This document shows positions 5,623 through 5,954 of a stretch of 5,954 bases of DNA, one piece after another. A program made the position numbers and the translations under genes. Origin of the DNA: an uncultured Bacteroidota bacterium (lineage in GTDB: Bacteria; Bacteroidota; Bacteroidia; Bacteroidales; VadinHA17); contig CAIPJU010000639.1 of the NCBI GenBank assembly GCA_903865465.1, positions 1-5,954 of the forward strand. Reading direction: 5' to 3'. The notes beneath the pieces were generated by a model. The model was not told where the DNA came from. It did not search any database and was given only the letters and a program-made list of their open reading frames with translations. Position 1 is the first letter of the stretch; every line of letters starts with the position of its first letter.

Positions 5623-5954
5623 GGCTTCATCAGTACTTCCTGACCCTTTGTAACGTGCAATCTGAGGATAGGGGAAGAGGGGGCGTGTTCGGATGAGTTT
5701 GCCAGACATATCGTGCAATTCAGCATTTATTACTCCGGGGATCTTCCCCTTCTCAACCCAGCTGATAAGAGCATCCATTTCACCGACTGGTCCGGCACCG
5801 GCTCCCACAAAACCATGATTAACACCCGGAACTAAATACAGGCGAACAAATTTTGAAGTTGCTTTGTCTCCTCCCATCTGTTTCTCGACCTCTTTGAAAT
5901 ATTCTATTGTTCCCTGGGGGTTGATAAGCTGGTCAGAGAGGCCATGCATAATAA
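5590..5954 (-). CDS. Tannase/feruloyl esterase family protein, C-terminal part, truncated by window edge
   Basis: The frame stays open to the right edge (an Ile codon precedes the ATG at 5949), so that ATG is internal and the N-terminus with the serine nucleophile is missing. The visible 119 residues, numbered from M at 5949, follow the C-terminal pattern of tannase/feruloyl esterases: HGLSDQLINPQGTIEYF with D6 as the expected catalytic Asp, then VRLYLVPGVNHGF with H45 as the catalytic His, then SWVEKGKIPG, and the closing RTRPLFPYPQIARYKGSGS with a final NFVK. The family hydrolyses ester bonds of gallate or hydroxycinnamates in plant polyphenols and is usually exported. Unusually, the family's cysteine after the catalytic His is G46, RPLC is RPLF (F92), and the final NFxC is NFVK (K114). 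Assignment to the alpha/beta-hydrolase fold family is firm; substrate is unknown. It converges on the Fe-S gene, 44 bp apart. Confidence 0.88.
   Translation of the reverse strand, partial: IMHGLSDQLINPQGTIEYFKEVEKQMGGDKATSKFVRLYLVPGVNHGFVGAGAGPVGEMDALISWVEKGKIPGVINAELHDMSGKLIRTRPLFPYPQIARYKGSGSTDEAANFVKSLPDK

Noticed and set aside
1..5954. CRISPR array, tRNA or rRNA gene, insertion sequence, phage or defence genes
   Set aside because: No regularly spaced direct repeats, no tRNA-like or rRNA-like sequence, no transposase or integrase coding sequence and no terminal inverted repeats were seen on either strand.

Overview
The window looks like ordinary chromosome from a member of the Bacteroidota, probably an anaerobic, Bacteroidales-like lineage. 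The evidence is a moderately AT-rich composition, genes without clear Shine-Dalgarno sites but with A/T-rich leaders, -7 boxes of the TAnnTTTG type, Bacteroidota-style lipoproteins, a membrane-anchored AraC-type regulator, and a standalone CCG-type Fe-S protein typical of anaerobes. The phylum call is an inference from these traits; no rRNA or tRNA is present to confirm it.

Layout, left to right. (1) The 3' part of a membrane-bound AraC-family regulator runs off the left edge (+). (2) A 236-residue lipoprotein with a probable carboxypeptidase-regulatory-like beta domain follows (+). (3) A 217-bp gap holds two tiny overlapping ORFs that may be coding debris. (4) A probable two-gene unit comes next (+): a 162-residue lipoprotein with a PepSY-like look, then, 10 bp later, a 668-residue secreted M6-type zinc metalloprotease. 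(5) A small low-molecular-weight phosphatase of the short 'predicted tyrosine phosphatase' type is convergent to the protease (-). (6) Divergent from it, across a 220-bp region carrying -7 boxes on both strands, is a 220-residue cysteine-rich Fe-S protein related to HdrB (+). (7) The C-terminal third or less of a tannase/feruloyl esterase family protein enters from the right edge (-), converging on the Fe-S gene.

The left half is an envelope and secretion theme: a membrane regulator, two lipoproteins and an exported protease. The only close physical linkage is the small lipoprotein with the protease, so a shared role is plausible for that pair alone. The right half is three unrelated-looking single genes in alternating orientation. 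I found no mobile element, CRISPR array, RNA gene or defence island, and nothing that amounts to a clearly new system. The points most worth a second look are the tannase-like fragment lacking every conserved C-terminal cysteine of its family, the phosphatase whose usual acidic motif is altered, the lipoprotein-protease pair, and possible efflux-protein debris between genes.
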